Shown piece by piece: positions 43,493-54,626 of a DNA stretch of 64,000 bases. How positions within the stretch are numbered: the stretch's first letter is position 1; each line of letters starts with the position of its first letter. Made by a program: the position numbers and the translations under genes. Below the pieces are notes generated by a model. That model saw only the letters and a program-made list of their open reading frames with translations. It was not told the origin of the DNA and made no database searches. This DNA comes from Amphibalanus amphitrite. Taxonomy: Eukaryota; Arthropoda; Thecostraca; Balanomorpha; Balanidae. The DNA lies in the NCBI RefSeq assembly GCF_019059575.1, contig NW_024881570.1, forward strand, positions 1,054,001 to 1,118,000, in the 5' to 3' direction.

Positions 43493-46400
43493 CTGAAACA
43501 GAGGCGGGCACACGGTCACACAGAGGCGGGACACACGGTCACACAGAGGCGGGCACACGGTCACACGGTGGCTCAGAGCGCGGTCCGACGGTCACACCAC
43601 GGCGGGCCGGCCGCCGGTCTCACCGGCCATTACTGGCGGCGTTATCACGGCCTGACGAGAAGACCGGCCCGGCGGCTATAAAAGGCAACAGCTTATCGGT
43701 TTTCGAATTCTCACACAAATAGCGCGAACACTACAAGTCAGAGACTGTCGCTCGGAATGGCCTCTGAATCTCCTGTGCCCACTAAATCCCCCAAACACCG
43801 TCGTAACCTGATTGATTTAATTTTACATCATTATTCATTGTCATATGCATGTTGTTAACCGGAATGACATTACGAAATGTTTGCTGGGCGGCAATGCACA
43901 ATCATCGTGGCAATAAGTGCGTGTGTCCGAATCGCATTAGTAAGTTGCGACGCTAATCCCCGGGTCGCGGTGGCGGGCATCAAAACACGATGTCTCGCTC
44001 CGGCGCCGGGCGGGTGTGTCGGTTCACGGCTGGCTGGGCGCCCCGGCAGTAACGAGGCTGTCGGCCGGACCGGCCCGTGCCGGCTGTCGGCCGACTCGCT
44101 GAGCTGAGTTGAGCCGTGCTGAGCTGCGTTGAACGGTTGCTATGTTGTTTTGCCTTGTGCCGAGCGCCGTGGCGTTTCGAGCAGATGGCTCCGACCGTTC
44201 CAACCTCTGTGTACGCATCGATCAGCCGTCTTTGTGTGTCTTGAGGTCTTCATTTTGATGCCTCGCCCGTATGAGGGCAATACCCGGCCGCCGTGTATGT
44301 CGGCGGAGACGGCTCCGTAACGGTGTGTCGGGCGGGGCGGCATTTCCATTTGAACTGGCCGAGGTCTGTGATCTCTGCCATTCCAGGCGGCGCGGCTGGA
44401 AAAGACCGGCCGACCCCTCACACGGTCTCCATTACCGCGGCAAATTGCCCTAATCCCGATCCGGCTGTGAGCCCTCAATTACCTCGGCCGTAGGACAGTG
44501 AGCGCCGCCTCCCCGCTGTCCGGCGCGGCGGCGGGTCCCCGGCGCCGGAGACAAGTGTAAACAGAGCGACAGGCCGCGCGCGGTGTCAGGCCGCCCCTCC
44601 GGCTCGGATTACCGAGACGGCTCCCTCAGCCGCCGCGGCGCGGTCACTCAGTCGTGATGATGTCGCCAGATAGACTGTCTGGAGAGACCACCGGTGGAGT
44701 CCATCGGGTCGCCCTACTGACTCGGCCGGGAGCGGGGCGCTGGGCTCGGAGAGGGGTGAGACAGGAGAGCGGAGCGGCGTCCGGTGGCCCTGAGGAGCCG
44801 CCCGGCCGTCACCGGACGGGAATGCGGCAAATATTGACAGATCGCCAGGTGAAGCGACCTTCGCTCGAGAGGGACGGCTCGAGCGGCCGGGCGGCGGTCG
44901 GCAGCGGCGGCGGCCCTTTTCGCCAGTCGAGGAGGATACGGGGGCGGAGTTTCACCGCCTCTTCAGACGGGCCGCGCTAAACGGCCGATTGCATCAGGGC
45001 CGGTGGGCCGGATCTCAGCGGTCACCCACGCCGCCGACGGGCGCGGCAGGCGTGGGAGGACGCCGCCGTCGCCTCCGATGGCACAACGACGCGCTCCGAT
45101 GGACACGCAACGGGCTCCGATCGTCCGCCTGGCTGCCAGCCAAGGTCGGCCCTAATGGCACTGAACGGCCTCAACCGACCGCCGACCGAAACGGACCGCA
45201 GAAAATCACATAATTTCTCAGGATTCTGGGCTAATGATAGAGCAGCTCGGGTGCTGTGAATATACGCACTACCAGGAGGCGTATGTCAACTTGTCGGTCA
45301 GTGGTCATGGAGAGCGAGACATTTGAACTGACATGTGCAATTAGCGCTAATCCTGTGTGATGGCCTGTGACGATGAAAACTGGAATAAGTTTTGTGCCTT
45401 ATTGTTCAATGACTTGTTTTACAATGTTCAGTGCTCACAAAATATTATGGAATGCATCAACATCTCTATTTCCGTCAAAATAATGTGTGAGTTTTCTCCG
45501 GATCCCGGCGTTTCCCTCGGCGGCGCATCCCACGCTGTGCCCACACAAGTGAACGTTTGACTCGTCATCTGGCGCGTGGCTGGAGCTCATTTAGCGAAAC
45601 TGAGAGTAGCTCCGACCGGCCGCGCCCATGGCGGAGCTCGAGCCGTTCGTATGCGCGGTGGCGGCGCCCCAGCTGGCGGCATTGGTCACTCGGAGTCGCG
45701 CTGCCTTTCTCTCCTTTCTTCGCCGCCACCCACGCGGCTATTGGGACCCTGAGAGCGATGGCCATCTAGATCCGTCGAAGGTGAACAGGCTGGAGGACGG
45801 GTGGACGTCGTGTGGGAGCTTCTGGAATGTTCCAGAACAACATCGCAGGAATACGAGCATGCTGGTGCTGCGCAGTCGCTAATTATTGTCATTTTGATAG
45901 GCGTTCAGTTATCAATCACTTTCGAAAGGATGTGTGATCGATTGGAAAATAACTGAGGCTAGTGTTGATATTCCATTGTTCTCTTTAAAGCGTAGACTGC
46001 GGGAATTATAGAAAGTCCTAACAACAGTCTTTTTTAGGTTTACAATAACTGAAGCGCGGAGAAAATGGTCCTGCTCGACTGAATACGAAAACTGCCTCGA
46101 GTTGACGGGCACGGTTGGCTTCCCCATGTGGATGCTATCACACATTGCAGCGCTTCTCCTCAGGACAGAGGGTCCGGGACTGTAAGGGATACTTGGAACA
46201 GGTGTGACAGGTGACGCGTCACAGGTGTGACGCATCACAGGGGGCTGTCCTCGCTGTGTGGCGGTGCGCGGGCGGCCAACGGGCCGGGGCGCTTCCCCGA
46301 CCTTCGGCCGGCCGGGGACGGGACAGCAGCGGCGGCGGCGGCGACGGCGGGCGTGGGTGGTGGACGGAGGGAGCGCCCGGTACCGACTGGCACCGCCGCC

Positions 46401-49007
46401 ACAGGTCACTCCGCCCCGCCCTGACCCGCTCCTCGGACCTGCAGTCGACTCATCACCGGGACAGCCGGCCGACACCGAGCTCCATTTGGGAGCGGGGTTC
46501 CCGAGAGGCCGCGAGGCTGACCGATACGGGAACCGGATACACGCCGAGAGGTGGCCGGCGCGCTGAGCTGAATGTTAGCAGCTGCTCAGGGTCATATAGG
46601 TGTATAATTTCGTTTCCGCTTGTCTTTTCTCTATGAAGAGGCTCGACAATAGCGCTTCATTATGCTAACAGACTTAATAATAGAGCTAATTTGATGAGGC
46701 AAGCGGTGAGCCAACTCTATAACGACTGCTCGACAGAGTTGATTGGGATCTGGCAATGAATCACGGCTTCACTCGACACTTACATAACGTCATCGATGTG
46801 CTTGATACCTAATGAGGCTAGTCCTGTCAAGCTTAACATTGAACACAGCTCTTTTAGGCATGGCGGAAACTTATTTAATATTCAGGGCAATACAGTTTTC
46901 TCGGAAATCTTTTATAATAAGTAGAGCAAAGCAATTATGTTTTTGAACCTTTAGATGCTCAAATGAAAGTTCGATCATTTAGATCTCACACATGTTGCAT
47001 TTTAGAGACTTTCCAAACTTTGCCCTCTGAACCATATAATTAGAAGAAGTGTTGCTATAATTGGTCTTTCAATTTTGTCGATCCTCCATGCGAAGATGAT
47101 AACTGCAGCAAATGAGTTTGCAAAACGATGCACAGATGCGTTCCTTTCGTAATCTTCATTGTCAGACACGTTAGATTGCTGGCATTGTTCTAACTTTATC
47201 GAAAGAATATTGTTCGGACCTCCGACCCGGAACGTCTTCATTCAAGGAAGCAAACTTTTTACATTTTCTTGGAACGTCTGGACCTTCTAATGCAGCCTAT
47301 GTTCGTGCATAGTTTATACGAGATCCCGTTGATCCCTATAGCTCTACATCGTCCGAACCTGTCTTATGTTTGTTATTGAGTTGTCACAATGTATCATTGA
47401 AAAATGCACGTTTTTTAAAAGCTTAGCAGTTAGGTCTTTAAATTAGATTAGGTCTAACATTTTTTTCCAGAACTATCAACAGATCGTAATCGACGCTAAG
47501 CTAACCAACGTTTGTTTCATCATTTCTTGAGTCTCAGAGGCAGGGTCAGGCTGAGGTGATATGTGACGCCACAGAGGTCAGATCAGCCGGTCAGACTAGG
47601 TCAGATTACTGGTGGATGGGGGGTCAGATCGGGTCACGGAGCTCGGGTTAGGTTAGGAGCGTGTTTAGGGGATGGTATCGGGCCCAGTCACGACTGAATC
47701 TCTGCGGCCGGCGCCGACCGTTCGTGATCGGCGGTGACGGCCGGCTGATTGCAGAGACGCCGCTCGGGGGCCGGGGCCCGCTGGGCCGCCGGCCTTGTGC
47801 GCCAGCCGGCCTTGGTGCGCTGTGGCCCACAGTCTCTGTCCATGGAGGTCGAACAGTTCTCCGCACCTGGTCACATCCGGCGGCCTGCGGCACAGAGTCC
47901 TCACCCCGAGCCGCGTCCGTCAGCACCGCCGGACAGGTCACGCCGAGACACACACGTCCGTGTCTGTCTCGCCAGGATGGGCCGCTTTCGTCGGATCCAG
48001 GCCGCCGCGGTCTGCACGATGTGATGTCACGCTGTGGAACTGGTTCTCGTTCTCAGATCGCTCTCTGCGCTGGGTGCATCGTCTGACGGCCTTTTCTCAG
48101 GTCCTCTCCCCACTCGATGAGACTAGCCGGCAGGAAGTGCAGGACGCGTTTCACCAGCGTACTCCACAGGAAGTGGGTTTAGAGGTCGCTCAGAGGCGCG
48201 GCTCGTGCTGGCGGCCGTCTCCCAGGCTGCTTTCCAGTGGTGTCGGACGGCGGTCGTTTGGCTGACGGTGAGACGATCGTCTTCCGGTGGTTGGTATCCG
48301 GTGGAGTCGGCCGTTCTCTGGGTCTCTGGTCCTTGGGACTCTGTCTGGGTCTCTGGGGCCCGGTGTCCCAGTGGCCCGACACTCACTCCCCAGCCTAGCC
48401 GCGCCCGACCGCTGCCATTGCACTCAGCGCCGGGTGCGGCTGCACGCTCACTTCTGCACGGATCACCTTGAGCGCTCGCTCGCAGCGCCAGCTGTCGAGG
48501 GCACTGCTCGGAGTCGGTGGCGGCGGCGATGTCGGCTGGTGTTGTCTGCTGCTGTTCCCTGAAATGTGGCTCACGCTGAGCTCGGTACTCACCCTTCAAC
48601 ATGGCTGACGAGGCCGCTCACTGCCGAGGCTCCGCAGCTCTCGGCTTGGCGGTGTTGGCGTCTCACCAGTCCGTCTCAGACTGACCGGCCGCCGGCGCGC
48701 CGCCCAGAGAAAGCCGTGACGTCAGCGGCGGCGCTGATTGGCCGGCGGCGCGGCTCGGAAGGCCACCGCTCGGTCGGCACCGGTCGCGGCCCACACGGCC
48801 AGCTGCACTAGTGGCCGGCCGGCCGCCCCCTCTCGGCCATGGGCCAGTTGCACCACCTCTCGCGGCGGCTGGCCGGGGGCCGCCAGGGGTCGCCGTGTCG
48901 TGTCACGGGATGTCGCTGACGGACGGAGCACCGGCGCGCCGGGGTGAACGCTCGCCGCCGCCGCCTCCGCGAGCAGCCATGCTCGACACTCGGTCGCCGG
49001 CACCCAC
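43493..49007 (-). other. CpG-rich region between candidate first exons
   Basis: This region holds a minisatellite at its left edge and otherwise GC- and CpG-rich sequence up to about 46600, AT-rich sequence at 46600-47500, and GC-rich sequence again to 49000. A loose cluster of GGTCA boxes lies at 47572-47635. No gene is recognised. Confidence 0.6.
43496..43572 (+). repeat. 22-23-nt minisatellite next to candidate exon
   Basis: About three copies of cacacggtcacacagaggcggg with small differences. Read on the minus strand, the last unit ends CCCGCCTCTGTTTCAG, where the other units have CCCGCCTCTGTGTGACC. The unit nearest the exon has thus become its polypyrimidine tract and acceptor. Confidence 0.85.
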
Positions 49008-49064
49008 CTGTCGGCGCGCGACGACGCACTCCAGTTGGCCGATTGTCAACAGGAGGATGAGCAT
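49008..49064 (-). CDS. dpy: candidate signal-peptide exon (distal first exon)
   Basis: The ATG complements 49062-49064. It opens 19 codons, MLILLLTIGQLECVVARRQ, followed directly by a GTGGGT donor. The Leu/Ile core followed by VVA resembles a secretory signal peptide with cleavage after Ala16. The donor leaves phase 0, which is what the exon starting at 32545 needs. A TCAGT initiator-like motif lies about 22 nt upstream of the ATG (A at 49086), in CpG-rich DNA; I see no good TATA box at the usual distance. Joining to the dumpy-like exons is inference: the intron would be about 16.5 kb, and a second candidate exon lies between. Confidence 0.4.
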
Positions 49065-49580
49065 CGTTTCTCGCTTCACCGTCACTGAGCACCGAGGCTT
49101 GTTTTATGTTATGATGGAGACATTGGCCTCTAACGGGTGGCTGCCAGTAAACAGGGACGGATGCGTGTGCCAGGTGTGGGGACAGCGGGGATTAGCCGCT
49201 GACGCGTGCCCCCAGCAGGAGATTAGCTGCGCGGCGCGGCGCCCCTGTCCAGCAGGTCTATCGGCCACGATCGCGGGTCGGACGGAGGGTCGGTCCGAGG
49301 TGATCCGACTACCGTGCCGCCGAACAATGACCAGTCGCCGGACCGGAAATCGGGCGCCGTCCTCCGACAGCGAGTGGCCATCCTTACGCAACGGAGGGTG
49401 TGCTCCGACGGAATAGATAACATTGTTCGCCCTCCGAGGTGTCCGCCAGACAAACTATATCACTGTTTTGCCTTTGTTCGCTGTGTGCCATTGACATCGA
49501 TGCATGTAATTACACCTGCCTTTTAGAGAGATGGCAAAACACCGTTCACTGCCGTCTCTCTGCAGACAAATGCCTACATA

Positions 49581-51552
49581 CAGGGTGATCCAAAAAAATT
49601 GGAACCCCTAACTTAAAATGTCGTAAAGTCAGAAAATTTTCACTTTATTGACAAATTGCAAGAAACATTAGAAAGAGCGTTCAATTCTCTATAAAACCAC
49701 GTTGATTGAACTTAATTATTATTATAAATATGGCCCAAGATATATGCGTATAAAATTTGTGTCACGAAACTCAGTGAAACGGTTTTGAACATTATGCGCA
49801 AATCAGTGATTGACGGTTTGCTGTTCTGACCATGTCGCTTGTTGGGGGTTCATGAATAAAAATAGCTCATTCACGTGCTATTGTAAGGAAAGGAAAGGCT
49901 GACGGCCTGCTGGGACCAGTTGTCCCAGAGACTGCTGGTCCGCGCTGTCGGAGCTGTCCCCAAGCAACTGCAGGCCTGCGTGACGGCCCACTGAGCTCGC
50001 GTTGAGCACATGCTGGGATGAACAGCGGAAGCCAGGACGCGTGTATCTGTTCTACTGTAAGCTTCTGTGTAAACTTCTATGAAACAAAATTGAATTTGGA
50101 TGTGGTGTTCTTCGCAAAAAGACAACAGATAGAGTGCTAACGGATTTTAGCGCATCGTTAACATTTGGCGATTTCGTTTCACTCAGTTTTCTGACGCTCA
50201 TTCCAAAAGCTAATAGTGTGCCAATTCTTTACACCATCCATGCACCAATTTGACGTGATTTTATAGAGAATATAATGCTCTTTCTAATGGTATTCGCAAT
50301 GTGACAATAAAGTGAATATTTTCGGACTTATAGACATTTTAACCTTCGCCCCAGTGGGGGGGGGGCATATGTTACCACCCTGTCGCGTTTTTTGCGTGTG
50401 AATAAAAAACCGCGGCGCGTAGCGCCGCGCCGCTTGGGGTAGCTTTTGGTACATCAATTTTGGACAATGTGTGAAATTTTTGACCCCAGGTCATGTCAGG
50501 TCAGGTCACCAGGTCAAGTTAACTGACCAAGCCTAAAAAAAGTTTGCAATCATGTCCAGCCTGCAGTGTTTGTCAGAAAGGTTTCAAACTTGGTGGATTG
50601 CATGCTGTTATGGGCGCCTACAATTTGTATATCTCGGATTTTTTATATCCGTGACCTAAGGTCAGGTCAGTGGCGAAACCTTTCCATTACAAGTCAATGG
50701 AGAAAAATGAAAATGCCTCTAGATCCGTGTGTACGCATCGGAACAGTCCAAATATTTCAGAATCACAATGATTTAGTCCACTCGTGATGACCAAGGTGTC
50801 ATTTTTGCTGATAGCCTCTAGACAGGTCATCCGAGGTCACTTGAGGCTACAAACAGTTTTTTGCCAATAACTCGCGATTGGAAAGAGATAGAACGCTGGG
50901 GATGGTCTCATTGTGTTTGCCTTGTTGAGACGCATCGACTGATATGCAAGATGACCTTTTCCAGTAAGGTCATGACCTTGACCTGAGGTCAAATTTTCAA
51001 CTTGACCTTTCAAGGTCAAATTATAGTTCATTCGACGCGTCTCGGCGAGAGGAACACGATTCTGGCAATAGAAATGTCGTGGCTTTTTGTAGTCGAAAGT
51101 TATTGTCGAAAAACACTTTTCGTAAAAACAGCTATTTTTGGACTTTTTGCCCTCTGGAGGCCAAACCGTTGACCTGAGGTCAATATTAATAATGACCTTT
51201 TCAAAAGAAGAGTTCAAAAGCTATCGATTGCTCTTCCTTGCGTTATTCTAGCTACCATAGTTCCTGAGATAGCGGCATGTTTTCTGAAAAATATAATGAC
51301 AATTGGCAAATTTTGACCTTTGATGACCTCTGGTGACCCCAATATTGCTCTAAGGTGAAAAATGACTGAAATACTTTCAAACGTACGCATTGAGAGCTAT
51401 CGACTGCTTTTTACTGCGTCTTTCTAGCCCTCTTAGTTTTTGAGTTAGAGGTGGGTGGTAACATATGCCCCCCCTCACTAGGGCGAAGTTGGCTGAGACC
51501 GCCACTGGGGCGCGGGTTAAGTTAGGGGTTCCAAATTTTTTGGATCACCCTG
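49581..51552 (+). mobile_element. mariner/Tc1-like element, interrupted by a TTAA element
   Basis: Both ends read CAGGGTGATCCAAAAAA inwards and are flanked by TA (49579-49580 and 51553-51554), as in Tc1/mariner elements. The inverted arms are long (about 130 nt, continuing GGAACCCCTAAC and including CTCTATAAAA). The element's own sequence is about 790 nt, with no transposase frame. TTAA-type copy C sits in the right arm at 50339-51520. Confidence 0.85.
50339..51520 (+). mobile_element. TTAA-flanked non-coding element, copy C
   Basis: The element is 1182 nt with TTAA at 50339-50342 and 51517-51520. Subterminal cores are CATATGTTACCACCC on the left (after G10, 50356-50380) and its inverse on the right (51453-51474). 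The right end has the duplicated GCGCCCCAGTGG segment with a spacer, and a CGGCGCG..CGCGCCG-type hairpin lies near the left end. AGGTCA/TGACCT motifs are dense, including TGACCTGAGGTCA palindromes near 50981 and 51172. It is inserted in the mariner-like element. Confidence 0.88.
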
Positions 51553-51742
51553 TAATTGCTTCGCTTGCTACGCATAATTTGTTATGCTGCAAACCGAAAG
51601 TGTTTCTAGAACCTCGGCAAATAAAGGAAAATCATAAGAGGTTTCAAACCCGCACATTGCGCATGTGCTTGAACTTCAACTTGCTTACTGCAATTCATGA
51701 GCAGCGCCAGTGAACATTCATGAGCCGCCGGTACTTACTGCT

Positions 51743-51814
51743 GAATCACCTGAATCACCGTCGCCGGCCGCGATGCTGCAGCCTCGCGGCCGGCGACGGT
51801 GATTCAGGCGATTC
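51743..51814 (+). repeat. near-perfect 31-bp inverted repeat with 10-nt loop
   Basis: The inner 25 bp (51749-51773 with 51784-51808) pair perfectly, and five more pairs follow after one mismatch. The loop is tgctgcagcc. The stem is GC-rich in its inner half (CGTCGCCGGCCGCGA). The source is unknown. Confidence 0.9.
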
Positions 51815-54590
51815 CTCATGTGCTGCTCCCTCTCTGACCAGACTCGTGTGTCGCGACTTCTTCCGGTGATAACTGCGCACGATGGAGCCGATGCGATGGT
51901 TATAGGTGCCTTAGGAAATTGAATGTGCACACGTATACGCACGCATTCGTATGATGATGATCCGGTCAAATGCATCTCATTGAAACTAGATGAGCCCATG
52001 TCTATCCTCAGACGGGTGTTTTTTTCCAATGCAACGGACGGCACTGTTCAGTGATCAGTCGCTAACGAGTCTAGAATTGACGGGTTCAATGACTCTGGTA
52101 CGGATTCAGAGGTCACGGGCGACTACCCTGGACTTGTCCTCACATGGCTCTTCCCACCCGGCATGTTGAGTAGTTACTCTGGACTAGGAAACCCCGTCTG
52201 TGGTCAATGTCCTCACAACGTTAGATCATTGAAGTGCTGCATTTGGTCGGATCGTAATCTCAGTTCGATCAGTGCATTGCCAAGCCTCGTTGTTAGCTGC
52301 TGCAAAGTAACTGCACACTGCACAGTGCTCCGCTGTATTGGGTAACTCAGCTTTGCTGTGTTTTCTCGCGCTTCTCTGCTGTATTCGATCACTGCTCTGT
52401 TCCGCTAGGTCGTCGCTCCCTCGAACCCACGCGTATGTATGCAGTAAACATGAGGCGGCTCGATATGTATGAGGTGTCTTGGGGATACAGTGGAGAATCG
52501 AAATGGTTTAGTTCGGCAGTGACGATAGGAACGGCATCTTTTCGCTTTGATATCAGATTATGAGTAAGTGTATATAATATATATGTACCTATAATAAGTG
52601 TATATATTATAGTAAGTGGCACATTCACAGTGCAATTCCAATGAAACAATGGAGTAAGCGCTCAGTAAATGGTGTCGTTTGCCGCCGTTCGTCCTGGTGT
52701 TATTGTTCATGTCCCATTGCAGTCCCTAGCACGTCAGACGCTTATCATTTCATTCAGCCGCGGGAGCTGGTACTACCTTTACATCCCGCGTTGCAGTCTC
52801 CGTCTGCCTAGTGCTATTCTCACGCCTTGCATTGTAGTCTACGACGAGGTTCTGGTATCTGTTATTGCCTATTGTATTTTCTGCGCGTGGTGTTACATAA
52901 CGGCGTTGGCTGCAGTGTGCCATGCATTGCAGCGGCAACATCTCTACGTAACGCCGTCTAGGATGGACTATACGCGCTACTGTATGCGTTTTGTGCCGGT
53001 GTGCTATGCTACTCTCGACTCTTGTCATGCATCGCAGTGTGTGATGTTCGTACGCACATGTATCATCATGTATTACATGTATGCATCAAGTATCGAGATA
53101 TGCTTAGTGCCGTCTTTTTAACTCTTATTTGTATTACGTTTGACGCTCGTGTTTGTGGGGTTAGAAGGCTTGGCGTTGGTGGCATTGTTGTTTTGGAGTT
53201 GAAGGAGTAGTCGTTAGATGATAAAGGTGACATAGTTGATTCAGTTTGCATACAGCGTGTACTGTAACAATGTGAAAAATGAAAATATGTATAATGTCCA
53301 AGGCCATTGTGGTTAAGACGTCTTGTCGTGAAATTGCAAATACTTAATTGTATTTAAACATGATTTTTTTACGGTCTTTATTCAGTTTCGAGGTTAGTCT
53401 TTATTGTGCGATAGGTAACTGATAGTGGACACTGTGGTAGCACAATTAATGCTGAAAGTCATATTTTAATGTTGCGAGGTCAAATGAATTTTATATACAA
53501 CTTCCGTTCTGAGCATAAATATTTTGTAATTTATCAAAATACATTGTTATTATTTTTACTAACTTTAGAATGTCCTTCATGAGCAAGTTGATCAAATCCG
53601 GCTTCACGTGAGCCCGCACCTTCCACAGTTTAGCCGTTATTTTCTGAATCGTCGTCGGTGAACATTTGGTCATTGAAGAACACGTCAAGGAGGCAGTAGG
53701 CAGTGAACGCGGCACGCGCCCCGAAAGGGAACGAACACTCACGCCGGCAATGTAAGGCATGTCTTGTATGATGTTTTCGTGTGCTCGGCTGTGGTTGTGA
53801 TTCATGCTTTGAGTCGCTGTGCCTTGGATGGTGGGATAGCTGAATGTTGTCTACCCGCCTCCTTTTGGTCCTGACTGTGCCTCGTTTATCACTGGCTCTA
53901 ACGGCCATGCGGTCCCCCCGAGACGCTCCCCGGGGCCGTATTTTAGCACCGGCGCTTTTCGCGATTGTCATGGAGCCGACATATATCACCCGGCTCCAAG
54001 GTCCGTTTGGGAAATGCTAACACTGTGCCCTTGGTCCTGTTTGGTCGCTTTAGATCTGGTTTGGCGATTTGGTCTTTTTTAACTAACAGTCTTATGTTCT
54101 GCAAATGCTCCTTGTTGAAAAGCAAAACCAAAAACTGGCTTCGGTGTTTCGTAATTACCGTTGATTGCAGATTGACTTTATCTAGGTGGTTTTCAACGTA
54201 CGCTCATGCTTAGTCCTCATTTGTTTATTTCCTTCAATCGGTATGTGCATTGTGCATGCTCATGAGGGACAGTACGTACGAGGTGCGGTATTGTTGTGTC
54301 CAGGACCGCAGCTCAGGAGTGGCGCTTCTCACGCCTGTCACGGAGACATCGTTTATCATCGCCAGCACGGCCATGCAGCCGGCACCGGTCATATATTCAC
54401 ACCACCAACACACCCGTCCACTGAGGAATGTATGACGAACACCTTCCCCGTCCTCGAGAGGCACATGTCACTGCCGCTTCTAGCATCATGGCGTGCCAGA
54501 ACTCACAATACAAACACTGATCCGATAGACCTGAGTGGATACCTCCATGACGCCGTTTTACAACACCGGAGCGGAGATATGTGAGCACAT

Positions 54591-54626
54591 ATGACCGCCA
54601 ATCACAGCACTGTGATTGGCGGTCAT
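54591..54626 (+). repeat. perfect 17-bp inverted repeat with 2-nt loop
   Basis: ATGACCGCCAATCACAG (54591-54607) pairs with 54610-54626 without mismatch around a CA loop. It contains CCAAT/ATTGG on the two arms. No associated element ends were found. Confidence 0.9.

Larger units (their letters stand above)
1..49064 (-). other. dpy: dumpy-like EGF-repeat gene, 5' part (locus)
   Basis: This is the extent of the minus-strand gene from the most distal candidate first exon to the left edge, where it continues out of the window. Nineteen body exons carry EGF-type cysteine patterns. Each is bounded by AG acceptor and GT donor sites, and joined in order they keep one frame. The module order follows what I recall of the N-terminal part of Drosophila Dumpy, with near-matching stretches such as CTPSDPPKC and CLCPEPNVGNDCR. 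Dumpy proteins are giant apical matrix fibres anchored to cuticle, and a membrane anchor would lie far downstream. The large 5' introns (13.4 kb and about 11 kb or more) hold most of the transposons. The call rests on family recognition, not on an alignment. Confidence 0.85.

Noticed and set aside
45628-45882. A frame starting MAELEPFVCAV in a CpG-rich context
   Set aside because: It begins well but has no recognisable domain and no clear splice partners.
47645-47660. GGTTAGGTTAGG resembling the arthropod telomere repeat TTAGG
   Set aside because: Only about two units are present, which is chance level.
26787-49416. Many open frames of 100-240 codons in the GC-rich blocks (for example 33801-34265, 42089-42622, 48123-48602, 48811-49416)
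   Set aside because: They overlap on several frames and both strands, are rich in Arg, Pro, Ala and Gly as expected from GC-rich noncoding DNA, and show no family motif.
52669-53121. A 150-codon frame rich in Cys, Tyr and hydrophobic residues
   Set aside because: The region contains loosely repeated ATTGCAGT words, there is no recognisable domain, and composition looks like translated repeat DNA.
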